A stretch of 64,000 nucleotides of DNA. Source: Smallanthus sonchifolius. Its lineage: Eukaryota > Streptophyta > Magnoliopsida > Asterales > Asteraceae. Every line of letters starts with the position of its first letter. Within the stretch, counting starts at the first letter, position 1. This document shows positions 9,728-19,881 of the stretch, in pieces. The stretch is from NCBI GenBank assembly GCA_023525975.1, contig CM042023.1, forward strand, positions 1 through 64,000, written 5' to 3'. The translations under genes and the position numbers were made by a program. The notes beneath the pieces are model-generated. The model was not told the DNA's origin, made no database searches, and worked only from the letters and a program-made list of their open reading frames with translations.

Positions 9728-10765
9728 ATGGTAGTCAATATTTCTGCCTGGAATGTCCGTGGTATATCTAATATCTCTAGTCAGAACCAGGTCATTGAGC
9801 ATCTTTCTTCGGGTGAGTACCATGTTTTCAGTGTGCTTGAATCTCACCTATCCTCCCGAAATATCCTTAAGGTCTGTCCCCGAATTTTTGGTCATTGGCC
9901 GTGGGATTCTAATACAAATGTTTGTCAAGGAGGTACTCGTATCATTGTTACGTGGAACCCTAATGTGGTCAACCTCATGATTTTGGTCAGGTTGCCTCAA
10001 GTCATCCACTGCCTTATTGAGCCTATCAATGGTTATAAACCTTTTTTCTGCTCTTTTGTCTATGCCCACCACCGCCGTATCCCGAGAAGAGAGTGTTGGG
10101 AAGCTATCCGAATCCATAAAATTGCTGTTGGCAACAACCCTTGGTTGGTTCTTGGAGATTTTAATGCTGTCATAGCCCCCTCCGAAAGATCTGCTGGGTC
10201 TTCTAACATATCAGCCAGTATGTCCGAATTTCGGGAATGCTTATCGGAGGTGGAGATTGAGGATATTTGTATGTCGGGCCTGAATTTTACTTGGACTAAA
10301 AGCCCTGGTAAGGCTGGTGGCCTCCTTAAAAAGCTGGATAGGGCTTTGGCTAACAGTTCTTTCCTCTCCAGTTTTCCCATGGCTAATTCCAAGTTTCTGC
10401 CTTTCCTTAAATCTGACCACTCCCCTGTTGTGGTTTCCATACCTGAAATACCTAGTTCTTTACACAAACCTTTCCGATTCCATAATTTCCTGACTAGCAA
10501 AGTAGAATTCCGCCCGTTGGTAAATCTGATCTGGGGTAAGAGTGTTCCTGGCATCCCGATGTACTCTGTTGTCTCTAAACTCAAACTGCTTAAAAAGCCT
10601 ATCAGAAAACTAAAGTTCGGCCAAGGCAACCTGTTTACTAAAGTCTAGCACCTCAAAACTGAGTTAGAACTTATTCAGTCTGATGTGGTTAATGAACCTC
10701 ATAATTCTGCCCTGCGTGAGGAAGAATGTGTTTACCTTTCTGCCTACAAGGAAGCAGTTCGGGAC
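9728..10765 (+). pseudogene. LINE ORF2 of T4, part 1: endonuclease
   Basis: The ATG follows the ORF1 TAA directly (TAAATGG). The segment is an APE-type endonuclease: NVRG near the start, the Glu of LESHL, LGDFNAV and SDHSPV, all expected catalytic positions. A TAG at 10646-10648 breaks the frame, which then continues unchanged to the copia insertion at 10766. In L1 elements this nuclease nicks the target so that the free 3' end primes reverse transcription; here the target may be the telomere repeat. Confidence 0.8.
10761..10765. repeat. Target site duplication of copia-1, left copy (GGGAC)
   Basis: GGGAC flanks the element on the left and again at 15524-15528. Removing the insertion and one copy rejoins T4 ORF2 in frame. 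Confidence 0.9.
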
Positions 10766-10887
10766 AGATAAACTTGGTAATTGTATTGTGTATTGTAATT
10801 ATTAATGATGATTACAAGGGATTATATAGAAAGCATATTTACACATAGAACCCTCTAATATAAACTAATAACTAAAACTGTCTAATA
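10766..10887 (-). repeat. Copia-1 3' LTR
   Basis: This 122-bp LTR is the 3' one relative to element orientation. It is preceded (in element sense) by a purine tract GCGGGGGAA at 10888-10896, the likely second-strand primer. It contains a TATATAA-like core. Confidence 0.9.
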
Positions 10888-10899
10888 TTCCCCCGCAAG

Positions 10900-13800
10900 C
10901 TAAGGCCGGGAAGCGACCTGTAGCTTGAACCGTAAAAGGAGAAACCGTTGTGAAGGTAGAGGTTTGGTGAACACATCCGCAATCTGATCGTTGGTAGAGA
11001 TAAACTGAACAGAAAGTTTCCCTTGAGCAACCTTTTCTCTGACAAAGTGAAAATCGACTTCTACATGTTTTGTACGCGCATGGAACACTGGATTTGTTGA
11101 TAAGTAGGTAGCGCCTAGGTTATCACACCATAGTGTGGGAACAGAAGGCAAGGGAACATGAAGTTCGCGCAGGAGTGCTTCAAGCCAGGTGAGTTCTGCA
11201 ACTGTATCAGCCAAGGCCTTGTACTCAGATTCTGTTGATGACCGAGAGACAGTCTTTTGTTTACGAGCAGACCATGAAATTAGATTGTCACCTAAGTAGA
11301 TTGCGAATCCCCCGGTGGATCGACGGTCATCCGGGCAACCAGCCCAGTCTGCATCCGAAAAGGCACTCAAGGAATTATAAGCCGCATCAGTATAGGCATG
11401 CAGGAGCGAACCAGAGTTATGTTTGAGTAACAGGCCGTGATCAGATGTACCCTGAAGATAACGGAGAAGCCGTTTAACCGCGGACCAGTGATTTTCAGTG
11501 GGCGAATGCATAAACTGGCAGACCTTGTTGACTGCAAAAGTAATATCAGGTCGGGAAAGGGTGACATATTGAAGAGCACCCACTATCTGACGGTATTTAA
11601 CCGAGTTGTCGAAAAGGGGACTATCACCGAGAGATAGGTTAGCCGTAGTAGTGATAGGAGAGGGCACGGGTTTGGCATTAGAGAGCCCCGCGCGATGAAG
11701 AAGCTCCTTAATGTATTTCCTTTGGGAAAGTACCAAATCATCACCTTTGGAGAGAATTTCAATACCCAAAAAGTATGTGAGTCGACCCATATCTTGGATA
11801 GCAAAGGAGGTACTTAGGCTGTGAACAACCTGGTCAATGGCCTGAGAGTTGTTACCTGTCAGGATAATGTCGTCTACATACACCAACATGTATAAAAGAG
11901 TGCCTCGTGCCGAGTAGATGAAAAGTGAAGGGTCGGTTTTGGACCCCTGAAAGCCGAGAGCTAATAAAGCTGTTGAAAGTCGTTGGAACCAGGCCCGTGG
12001 GGCCTGCTTGAGACCATAAAGGGACTTATGCAACAGGAAAACATGATCCGGTTTGTTTGGATCAAGGAAACCCGGTGGTTGTTGCAGATAGACTGTTTCT
12101 TTGAGATCACCGTGCAAAAAGGCATTTTGCACATCGAGTTGTCGTAGGGGCCACTTTTTGGTGACAGCAAGGGAGAGTACAACCCGTATGGTAGTGGGTT
12201 TGACAACCGGACTAAACGTCTCCTGATAATCTGTACCTGGTTGTTGATGAAAACCCTTAGCGACCAGCCGCGCTTTGTGACGTGTAACAGCCCCAGTTTG
12301 GTCCCGTTTGAGTTTGTATACCCACTTACAAGCAACCACATTGGCATTAGAGACCCGTGGAACCAAAGACCATGTCCCATTTCTCAAAAGAGCCGAGTAT
12401 TCATCAGCCATAGCCTTACGCCAGTGAGGATCTTTGTTAGCAATGGAGAAGGAAGCTGGTTCTATAGGAGTGGAGCTGGTGTTGGTGTGAAAAGAAGTGG
12501 GCTGGAATTTGTCTGGTTGTTTTGGGTTTGGCCGAAGGTTAGGAGGGCGAGTCCTAGCAGGAGGTGGGGCTGGTGGAGAGGTGGAGGGCTGCTGGACAGA
12601 AGATGTGGGCTGCTGGACAGAAGAGGAAGCAGGGGCCGGTGGTTTTGGGCGCCTGCTATATGTTTGTATAGGTGGGGATTGGGCTGGCGGGGAGTTAGAG
12701 GGTGGTGAAGGAGGTACGGACTGTGAGTGGGCAATAGGTGAGGAAGGTGGAGTGTGAGGAGCTGAATCAGGGGTGGATTGAGGAGCTGGACTAGACGGAC
12801 TAGACGAAGTTTGTAGGTCAGGAACAGGATGATGGGTGGGGTAAGAGGAGACATAAGGAGTGGGAGAGGGTGTGGGTTGTAGAGTGTTGGGAGGAGTGTT
12901 TGTAAAAGGGAAAAGTTGTTCGTTAAAACGAACATGACGGGCTACATAAAGGCGATCGGTAGTGGGATCGAAACACCTATAGCCGTGATGGGAGGTGCTA
13001 TAACCAAGGAACACACAAGGTGTAGAGCGGAAATCCATTTTGTGTTTGTTGTAGGGCCGAAGATGAGGATAGCATTGACACCCAAAAACCCGAAGGAATG
13101 AGAAGTCGGGTTTGTGATTAAAGATTAGTTCAAAAGGGGAAGTGCTAGAGTTAGTTCGGGACGGCATTCGATTTATGAGATATACGGCTGTGTCGAAAGC
13201 AAAGTGCCAAAAACATTGTGGGACGGTGGATTGAGCTAATAATGTGAGACCGGTTTCAACCACATGACGATGGCGTCGTTCGACGATGCCATTTTGCTCG
13301 CTCGTATGTGGGCAAGATAGTCGGTGGATGATACCGAGAGGAGAGAAGAACTGAGAAAGATTTCTAAATTCCCCTCCCCAATCAGTTTGGACAGATTTTA
13401 ACTTAGTTTGAAATTGTCGTTCAACCATGGCTAGAAAACGTTTAAAGGTGGCATAAACATCAGATTTAAGCTTTAAAGGAAAAATCCACATAAACTTAGA
13501 AAAGTGATCAACACACAACAGAAAGTAATTGTGGCCATCAAATGAAGTAACAGGGGCTGGGCCCCATACATCACAGAAAACTAAGTCCAAAAGTTTGTTG
13601 CTTTTATAAGTAGATGCTAGCAAATGAAGTTTCTTTGATTTTCCAATAGAACAAGAATTACAAAAGGAACTTGAACTGTTATTAAAAACTGGTAAACAAT
13701 ACTTAGATAACATAGAATGTAAAAGCTGTGGATGTGGATGACCAAGCCTTTGATGCCAAGTGGTGGAAGATGCACGCGTGGTGGAAAAAGCAACTTTGTG

Positions 13801-13960
13801 AACTGGTTGAGCCCGTGGAAGAGAAAAAGAGTAGAGCCCATCATTACTTGGACCCGTGAGGAGGGTAATGCGTGTAAACTTGTCCTTCACACAAAAAAAG
13901 GTAGAGTGAAATTCAAAAAATACATTATTGTCATGGCAAAATTTTTGAAAAGAGAGTAGA
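10900..13960 (-). pseudogene. Copia-1 pol: integrase, RT, RNase H
   Basis: One continuous frame of about 1000 residues ends at a stop just inside the 3' LTR side. It starts with the gag pre-integrase zinc region (WHQRLGH, CNSCSIGKSKK). The integrase core follows (CDVWGP, QTDWGGEF, TSEQNGIVERRHRH, supplying the D, D and E), then a Pro and Ser rich linker, RT (LDVQNAFLHGDL, YVDDIILTG) and RNase H (SDADWAG, SRSSTESEYKAL). It is separated from gag by a frameshift in an A run (T run on + at 13961-13970). Apart from that slip the enzyme looks complete. Confidence 0.9.
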
Positions 13961-15268
13961 TTTTTTTTTTATTTCAGGTACGTGGAGTATATTAGTAAGA
14001 GAAAAGGTTTTGTTCGGTGAATAATAATGTGAGGAACCAATGTGAAGAATAGCTAACCCCTTACCATTGCCGACATGAAGATTGTCCTCACCGTAGTAAG
14101 GCTCGGTGTGATCGAAGTTGGAGAGATCTGGGACAACATGATTGGTGGAACCGGTGTCTGGAAGCCATGATGTGGATGCCTGTGAGCGTGAATCAGCATA
14201 ATTAGCAGATGGTTGTCTTCCCCGAATAGTGGCAGGGTCACGATTAGGGCATTGTGAAGGAACATGCCCAATACCACACCTATTACACGAACCATAAACT
14301 GTGTTCTGATTGGAAGCCCAACTGAATTGGCTTCTGTTTCCCCCTCCTTGATTACGGCTGCTGTTATAGGAGCCTCGTCCACGATTGGTGTTGTAATTTC
14401 CCCGGCCACGACTGTTGTTACGGCTGTTGTTGCCAAATCTGTTGGTGTAAAAGGCCTGTGGGGCCTGCCCAGTTGGTGTGGCTGGTTGAAGTTGAAGCCC
14501 AAGTTGAGCAACAAGTTGCTGAAGGGCCTGCATTGTGGCTGGTTGAGACATACCTGCTGAAACAGAAGAGGAGGCAGCAAAGGCCTGAACAGGAGAGACA
14601 TCGCTGGTCGGTTTCTTGATCATGTATTCGTGATCGGCTAATAGGCCATGAAGTTCAATAAAGGCTGTGGGAAACTCCCTGGCCAGCAGATTTGTCTTCA
14701 GCCCATTGTAATCTTCTCGAAGACCCGCGACTACCAACATCACTAGGTCTTTTTCCTTCATTGGTTCACCGATATTAGCAAGAGCATCCGAATAGGACTG
14801 GGCTCGAGTGAGGTAGGCTGAAGGCGTCTCGTCTCCCTTCATCTCGATCTTAAGCAATTGGGTTTTGAGGGTGTATTCCCTGGAGGAAGTATGAGGTGCG
14901 TAAGCACGCTCAAGAGACAGCCAAAGATCACGAGAGGTACAGCCCTGTACATGCTGAAAAGAAGCCTCGGATATGGTAGAAAGAACAAGCATTCGAACGT
15001 GAGCATCATTGGAGAGCCAAGTCGAATGATTTGGGTTGGGCTGTGGTGGTGCGAGGGCTGTTTCCTTCCCTGTGGGGGGGGCCGATGGGATAGTTTCTGG
15101 TGGACAAGGTATGCTTCCATCAATATATCCAAATAAATTATTTGTAAGAAGAAAGGGTTGGATCATAACCTTCCAAAACCCATAGTTTGTAGGTGATAGT
15201 GTAAAACCGAATTTGTGGGAGTTGTGAGCAGTCTTTTCTGCTGTAGAGAAGGCTGCCAGGAGTGCCAT
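13931..15268 (-). pseudogene. Copia-1 gag and protease
   Basis: This 445-residue frame starts MALLAAFSTAEK. It contains a copia-type gag (UBN2-like), Arg, Gly and Asn rich repeats, one zinc knuckle of CX2CX4HX4C form (CNRCGIGHVPSQC), and the start of the protease with its DTGS active site. It runs out of frame at the A run near 13961-13970; the correct continuation is in the pol frame. A homopolymer read error is a real alternative to a true mutation. Confidence 0.88.
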
Positions 15269-15389
15269 TGATTTGCTGAAGAAGAAAAAAAAAGAGGTGG
15301 AGGAGGATGGCTGACAGGTGGCTGAATGGCGGCTGTGGTAGGGTTAGGGGTAGAGGTGTCGGCAGTTTTAGGGTTAGGAAAAAAAACCT

Positions 15390-15401
15390 GCTCTGATACC
15401 A
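15390..15401 (-). other. Copia-1 primer binding site
   Basis: TGGTATCAGAGC in element sense, directly after the 5' LTR, matches the usual plant copia primer site complementary to initiator tRNA-Met. Confidence 0.9.
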
Positions 15402-15523
15402 AGATAAACTTGGTAATTGTATTGTGTATTGTAATTATTAATGATGATTACAAGGGATTATATAGAAAGCATATTTACACATAGAACCCTCTAATATAAA
15501 CTAATAACTAAAACTGTCTAATA
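15402..15523 (-). repeat. Copia-1 5' LTR
   Basis: I see no difference from the LTR at 10766-10887. It would hold the element promoter, firing leftward. Confidence 0.9.
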
Positions 15524-15528
15524 GGGAC

Positions 15529-15889
15529 GAAGAATTATTTCTGAAACAGAAAGCTAAGGTCACTTGGCTTAGGGAGGGGGACCAAAATTCAAAATTTTTT
15601 CACAAAACCCTCAAAAGTAACCAAAACCGCAACATGATTCACTCCATTGAAACATTAACGGGTGATGTGGTTGCAGGTCCGTTGGTGGCAGGTCAGTTTG
15701 TGTCTCACTTTAAATCGGTCCTTGGTTCCTCCGCTCTTGTCTTGCCTATTTCTGATCCGGCCTCCCTCTTTACTCGAAGATTTTCTGATGCTTCGGCGTC
15801 CCTCATGATTAGGGAAGTTACGGATGCTGAAATAAAACTAGCCATGTTTGATATTGATGATAATAAAGCCTCTGGTCCGGATGGTTATT
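15529..15889 (+). pseudogene. LINE ORF2 of T4, part 2: spacer and start of RT
   Basis: The T4 ORF2 frame resumes after copia-1. It includes the conserved WLREGDQNSKFFH segment between endonuclease and RT, and ends at SGPDGY, the KAPGPDGY motif that opens the reverse transcriptase, where the next insertion begins. Confidence 0.85.
15885..15889. repeat. Target site duplication (TTATT) of nested insertion
   Basis: TTATT is repeated at 17885-17889. Deleting 15890-17889 rejoins GPDGY to SAKFFKAAWDI in frame, as in the other ORF2 copies. Confidence 0.9.
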
Positions 15890-16399
15890 TGTAAGGCCCC
15901 AAACCCGGGAGGCCTCACTTATTGGATTTACTCATTCACAAGCAGTTCTTAAACATGAATATCAGATAACGCAGCGGAAATTTCATTTAAACATAACTTA
16001 ATCGTTGTTCATACATGCGGAAGCGTAAACATAGTTTAAAACATATTTACATCATAACTAAACATAACGGGATGCCAGTCTTCAAAAGCAGTCGGGTAAC
16101 TCTTCATCTCTAGCCAAGCATCACCGTCCATCCTCAGAACCTACCTTAACCTGAATGTGTACACTTAAAAACGTCAGCTACGCTGGTGAGTTCTAGTTTT
16201 CGTTCGTTTTAAGAAATGGTTCATCATTCAAACATTCAATAGGGTTTAACATTCGTATAAGAAAACAGGGCCTTTCATTCGTAAACCTTCGCATATTTAA
16301 ACACAATCATTTGTTTAAAATATTAACATTCATTTAAGTCATACATTATTATCTAAATCTGTATCGTTACGCGTCTCTATGTCCCCGTAGGAACTTTTA

Positions 16400-16590
16400 A
16401 TGTTGTGGGCAACCGTTACGTATCGCCGTCATTCCCACAACCATACCACTACGTTGGGTCAACCGTTACGTATCGCCGTCATTGCCCAACCCTTCAATGC
16501 GTGGGGTCAACCGTTACGTATCGCCGTCATTGCCCAACACGCATCTTTCCTTTGGAAATCAACCGTTACGTATCGCCGTCATTGATTTCC
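16400..16590 (-). repeat. Four about 50-bp repeats, each a hairpin with conserved loop
   Basis: The core CAACCGTTACGTATCGCC starts at 16410, 16460, 16508 and 16560 and extends to GTCATT. Each core is bracketed by a different inverted repeat: GTTGTGGG/CCCACAAC, GTTGGG/CCCAAC, GCGTG/CACGC and GGAAATCAA/TTGATTTCC. The loop is constant while both arms of the stem change together. A short GAGTAAC/GTTACTC hairpin follows near 16628. Confidence 0.85.
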
Positions 16591-17235
16591 CATTACCTCG
16601 TTCGCTTAGGATGATCGTCATCACCCGAGTAACCGTCGTTACTCCCTTACCAGTTGTACAACATCAAAACCATTGACATGCCACAAAGACATTGCCCATG
16701 TTGTTCTTGTGGTAACTATGGCTCACTGTCCATAATCTACCACAAGGCTGGGAATCACATTCCCAGACTTCATTCGTCAATTCCATTCATTCGACAGATT
16801 AGATTTGTAATGACTTCTTTAAAACATTTGCCCCTTTTTGTTTTCTTTTCATAAAACCTTTCCTTCACTTTCAAAACCCTTTACCTTTTCATTAAACCAT
16901 TTCTTTATAACATTCGTTCGTAAACATTTCGTTCATAAACTTTCTTTCCATAAACCCTTCGTTCCAAATCATTTCCTTTCGTAAACGTAGTTTCATAAAT
17001 ATCATTTTATAAAACAACATTTCATACGTGTACACACCAGCCCGAAAACATTATATAAAAACATTTAAAAAAGGGCTTCTAGAACTCACCTGATAAGCTA
17101 GTCTCGGTTGTCCTAAACGAAGGTCCAACGACTTCACGTACGATCTGAATTGAGTAGTTACATACACATCAGACCATTACCGACTCTAACGGTTTAACCC
17201 TTCTAAACATACTAACTTTACTTAACCAGTCTGAT

Positions 17236-17426
17236 GTCTGCGCACTTAGCAAGTGCGCAGACTCTGCTGCCTACGCACTTAGCAAGTGCGCAGACCCTGC
17301 CTCCTGCGCACTTAGCAAGTGCGCAGGTCCTTCCTCCTGCGCACTTAGCAAGTGCGCAGGTTCCTCCTCCTGCGCACTTAGCAAGTGCGCAGGACCTGCT
17401 CCGTGCGCACTTAGCAAGTGCGCACG
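17236..17426 (-). repeat. Six short hairpins with changing outer stems
   Basis: Six copies of GCGCACTTAGCAAGTGCGC (the second has one change), spaced about 33 bases apart. Each is an 8-bp stem with an AGC loop, extended by outer pairs that differ by copy yet stay complementary: GTCT/AGAC, CCT/AGG (three copies) and CGT/ACG. Confidence 0.9.
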
Positions 17427-17778
17427 ACCTGTTCTTCGCGAAAAACCCTAACTTTCGCATTCGGTCTGATCATGTAAAGATCCCAAACATGTTGCATCCA
17501 AAACGTTCGTTTTCCATTAAGGAATTCGATTCTATGATTATCTTTCAGTTTCATCCACAAAAACGTCCGATTTTCACCCAAGACCCGAAAACCCAAAAAC
17601 GAACTAAAAACTCAGATTTAGGTCGGATCGTTACCTGAATCGAGCTTCTGATCCGGAGGTTCTTCTCACGAGTGCAAGAGACACGAGCGGGTGCAATCTT
17701 GTGCGATTCCGACACTTTCTCTCTCTACAGTTTTCTCTCTCTAGAATTGCAAATGAGAGAAACATGTGGTGACCCTGG

Positions 17779-17787
17779 CTATTTATA
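17779..17787 (-). promoter_or_regulatory. TATA box of the solo-LTR-like insertion
   Basis: TATAAATAG on the minus strand, in a GC-rich setting about 100 bases from the TGTAACATCCC end. Its place suits an LTR promoter reading leftward. Confidence 0.55.
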
Positions 17788-17884
17788 GGGGAGACTTCCC
17801 CAAGCCCGGTTCGAGACTGACCCGGCCCGACTTCGGCCCGCTTGAACTCGTTAACTTTATTTCTCGACATTTTGGGATGTTACA

Positions 17885-17935
17885 TTATTCAGCCAAATTT
17901 TTCAAGGCAGCGTGGGACATTATTGGCCATGAAAG
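17885..17935 (+). pseudogene. LINE ORF2 of T4, part 3: RT fragment
   Basis: After the TTATT repeat the frame reads SAKFFKAAWDIIGHE, the RT block following GPDGY. Similarity to ORF2 ends near 17935 and ORF1-like sequence of T5 begins. Confidence 0.75.
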
Positions 17936-17939
17936 TGGC

Positions 17940-18735
17940 TTCTCAGCAGTATGGTTCAGGTCGGTCTAGGAAAAATAGTGGTCCAAGTGGTTTGGGAGAA
18001 AGACAGAAGGGTGGGGCACCTTTGGCTAAACAATAGGCTACCCGTGTGGATGGGAACAATGAGCCAAATCTGGTCCCTATTGCGCCTAAGAAAGTGGTTC
18101 CGGGTTTTAATTACTCAAGGGCTATCCATGGAGGTAGGGACAGCCCGAGACAGCAGCCTGCCCCAGCTCCTCAGCAGCCTGTCCCGGCTCCTTACCAAGG
18201 TGGAAAGGACAGCCCCAATCAGCAGCCTGCCCCGCCAGCTTGTCCGGTCCCTGGTGCTGGATCTTCTGACCGCTCTAACGACATGGGGGTTGATTCGGCT
18301 AGTCGTTTCTCAATTTTAGACATCCCTAATTCCATCAAGTTCAACAAATTGATTACGGGTCAAGATGATTTATACCCCCCGGATCAAGGTTTGGCGGATA
18401 GCATGGATGTGGAAGTGAACGTGCTAAATAATAATGGGATTTATGGCATTTCTAATGCCCAAAAACAGGTCATATTGAATTGTATGCGTGACTTCAAATA
18501 CGTCCAAGCCGAAGCAGTGGAAGAATGGTCCCAAGGTGAGTAGGACTTCTTTGCGGATAAATGTATGGAGATGGGATTAGACCCGGAAAATAGTATATTA
18601 TATCCCGAGGAGGACTCTGAAATAGTAGATGTTGAGGATATTGATGGGTTTGATTTGGTTCATGCTGTGTCTCATCTCAAGAAATTGGGTGCGTATGTGG
18701 ATCCAGTGGTCTCGAATGCCTCCAACCGTAAGTAA
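17940..18735 (+). pseudogene. LINE ORF1 of T5, C-terminal part with two stops
   Basis: One frame runs to the TAA at 18733-18735 with TAG stops at 18034-18036 and 18541-18543. It includes PGFNYSRAI (the F-SRA motif of other ORF1s), a Gln and Pro rich repeat region (QQPAPAPQQPVPAP), YGISNAQ, EEWSQGE and an acidic end. The DUF4283-like core and the knuckle are missing. Confidence 0.75.
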
Positions 18736-18737
18736 TT

Positions 18738-19646
18738 ATGTTTTTTAGCTGGGTTAGTTTTTTGTTCGGTTGGTTTAGTTTTTTGTCTTTTCTGGAGTTA
18801 TTGTTTCGGTTGTCTTTGCTGTTGGTGTTCGGTAGCTTTTACATTTTAATTTTTGGGAAAGAGGTGTCGATGTGGGTCTGGTTGTGGGAGTTGGTTTATG
18901 TGGAAAGGAGGCCGAAGGTTATAAACAGCTCGAGGGCCACTTGTTTTTTGTTTGGGATCTGCGGTAAATTTTGTTTTAATAGGATCAGATGGCCCAAGAT
19001 GGTTAATTTATTATTTGTGGACCATGGGATTTAGAGATGGCCCAGTTCCTTAATTAGGTTGCTGGATAATATTAACAGGGCTTGGGCCTGTTTCAATTTA
19101 TTTTTGGATAGCCTCAACTGGCCCAATCTGCTTGTGTTATTTTTGATGGGGCGATGCCCTTTTGTCCATTATCGGCGGCTTGCTACCATTACTTTTGCTC
19201 TAATTGGTTGTAGAGGCTGTGGGCCTAGTTTAGGGAATTATATCACTGGCCCAACTCGGTGGGGTATTCATCAGGATGGTATGCTCGGGAATCTGATGAT
19301 GTTGCTTAATCCAAGGGAGAAGGCCTCTTTTCGGGGGTGTAGCTATCTGTCCTTGTTATTTTGTCGTGATCTAGACTCTGTAAAGCTTGTTGTTTTTAAG
19401 TGTCTTAGTTATGTCTTTTGCGACCGGTGGCCTACTTTAGGCTCGGTCTGTATGTTAGGAATGGTTAAGGGGATAAGGCGTGGTAAGGACACTAACCCAA
19501 CTAATTCTACTAAGCCTAGTAAATTAGTTGGTTTGGTATGGTTTCATCCTTTTGGGCTTTATATGCAGCATAGTGTTAGGTCGGTTACTCTTGTGATGGG
19601 TTGCTCTTATGGGCATTGTATGAGGCTTACTAGTGATCCTGGCTAG
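18738..19646 (+). pseudogene. ORFX of T5, one stop
   Basis: The ATG is two bases after the ORF1 stop (TAATTATG). One frame of 302 codons is broken only by a TAG at 19032-19034. The N-terminus is strongly hydrophobic (LLLVFGSFYILIF, close to LLLVFGHYFVLIF of T6). The C-terminal signature is present: GSVCM, GKDTNPT, KLVGLVWF, ending SDPG-stop at the position shared with the other copies. Function unknown; a membrane segment is likely if it is translated. Confidence 0.5.
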
Positions 19647-19672
19647 TTCTTTTGGGAGTCGTTTGTTGTCCG

Positions 19673-19703
19673 CCCCTCCTTTGGTAAAATGTCCATGGTG
19701 GGG
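19673..19703 (+). promoter_or_regulatory. 3' hairpin of class S LINE (T5)
   Basis: CCCCTCC (19673-19679) faces GGTGGGG (19697-19703) around TTTGGTAAAATGTCCA; one mismatch, with outer CCG/TGG pairs extending the stem. Confidence 0.55.
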
Positions 19704-19780
19704 TGGATGAGCGGGTCTGTATTTTTTATTCTTGTTCTATTTTCCGGGGCATCGCCTCTTTATCCAAAAAAAAAAAAAAA

Positions 19781-19792
19781 CCCTAAACCCTA
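19781..19792. repeat. Telomere tract T5/T6, 12 bp
   Basis: CCCTAAACCCTA lies exactly between the T5 poly(A) and the TGGATTTTC start of T6. Its length is one heptamer plus five. Confidence 0.9.
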
Positions 19793-19881
19793 TGGATTTT
19801 CATTTGTGTAATTTTTTTCTCTCTCTAACTTCTCTCTAATCTGGTTACCATCGTTTCAGCCGCTAATCCTCTTCCTCGTTC

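Larger units (their letters stand above)
10766..15523 (-). mobile_element. Copia-1: Ty1/copia LTR retrotransposon nested in T4
   Basis: The element is 4758 bp on the minus strand, with two 122-bp LTRs that I read as identical (10766-10887, 15402-15523), a 5-bp duplication and gag-pol between. In its own orientation the LTR runs TATTAGAC to GTTTATCT: TA/CT ends instead of TG/CA. The next 12 bases are the primer site TGGTATCAGAGC. Domain order is gag, protease, integrase, RT, RNase H, as in Ty1/copia. Identical LTRs suggest a recent insertion. Confidence 0.93.
15890..17884 (-). mobile_element. Solo-LTR-like insertion of 1995 bp in T4
   Basis: The insert runs TGTAAGGCCCC to GGGATGTTACA on +, so both ends read TG/CA with TGTAA-type termini, and it has a 5-bp duplication. 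There is no gag or pol. Read on the minus strand it begins TGTAACATCCC, with a TATAAATAG box about 100 bases in. This is best explained as a solo LTR of a Ty3-type element on the minus strand; a non-coding LTR derivative is the alternative. It carries two hairpin arrays (16400-16590, 17236-17426). Open frames inside it are repeat artefacts. Confidence 0.7.
7653..17935 (+). mobile_element. LINE T4, class A1 (ORF1 plus ORF2), truncated at both ends, with two nested insertions
   Basis: T4 starts inside ORF1 directly after telomere-like repeats, so it is 5' truncated. It holds most of ORF1 (to 9727) and ORF2 from 9728. ORF2 is split by a copia element (10766-15523) and again by a solo-LTR-like insertion (15890-17884); the reading frame resumes after each. 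T4 breaks off near 17935, within the reverse transcriptase, where the sequence switches to the ORF1 of T5. Its own 3' end is therefore missing. Confidence 0.8.
17936..19780 (+). mobile_element. LINE T5, class S, 3' part
   Basis: T5 begins inside an ORF1 linker without telomere repeats in front, fused to the broken ORF2 of T4. It contains the ORF1 C-terminus, ORFX, the 3' hairpin and a 15-base poly(A) (19766-19780) followed by 12 bases of CCCTAAACCCTA. The fusion probably reflects deletion or unequal exchange between two array members. Confidence 0.75.

Noticed and set aside
12241..12757. Several + strand frames across copia-1
   Set aside because: They are antisense shadows of the Pro and Ser rich linker of copia-1 pol.
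17236..17426. CRISPR-like evenly spaced palindromic repeats
   Set aside because: Spacers are only a few bases and similar to one another, the setting is a plant LTR, and no cas genes exist.
17234..17638. A 134-codon frame with repeated HLASAQ units
   Set aside because: It is a translation of the six-hairpin DNA repeat plus flanking sequence of the solo-LTR-like insert; the repeat is explained by inverted-repeat structure, not by protein.
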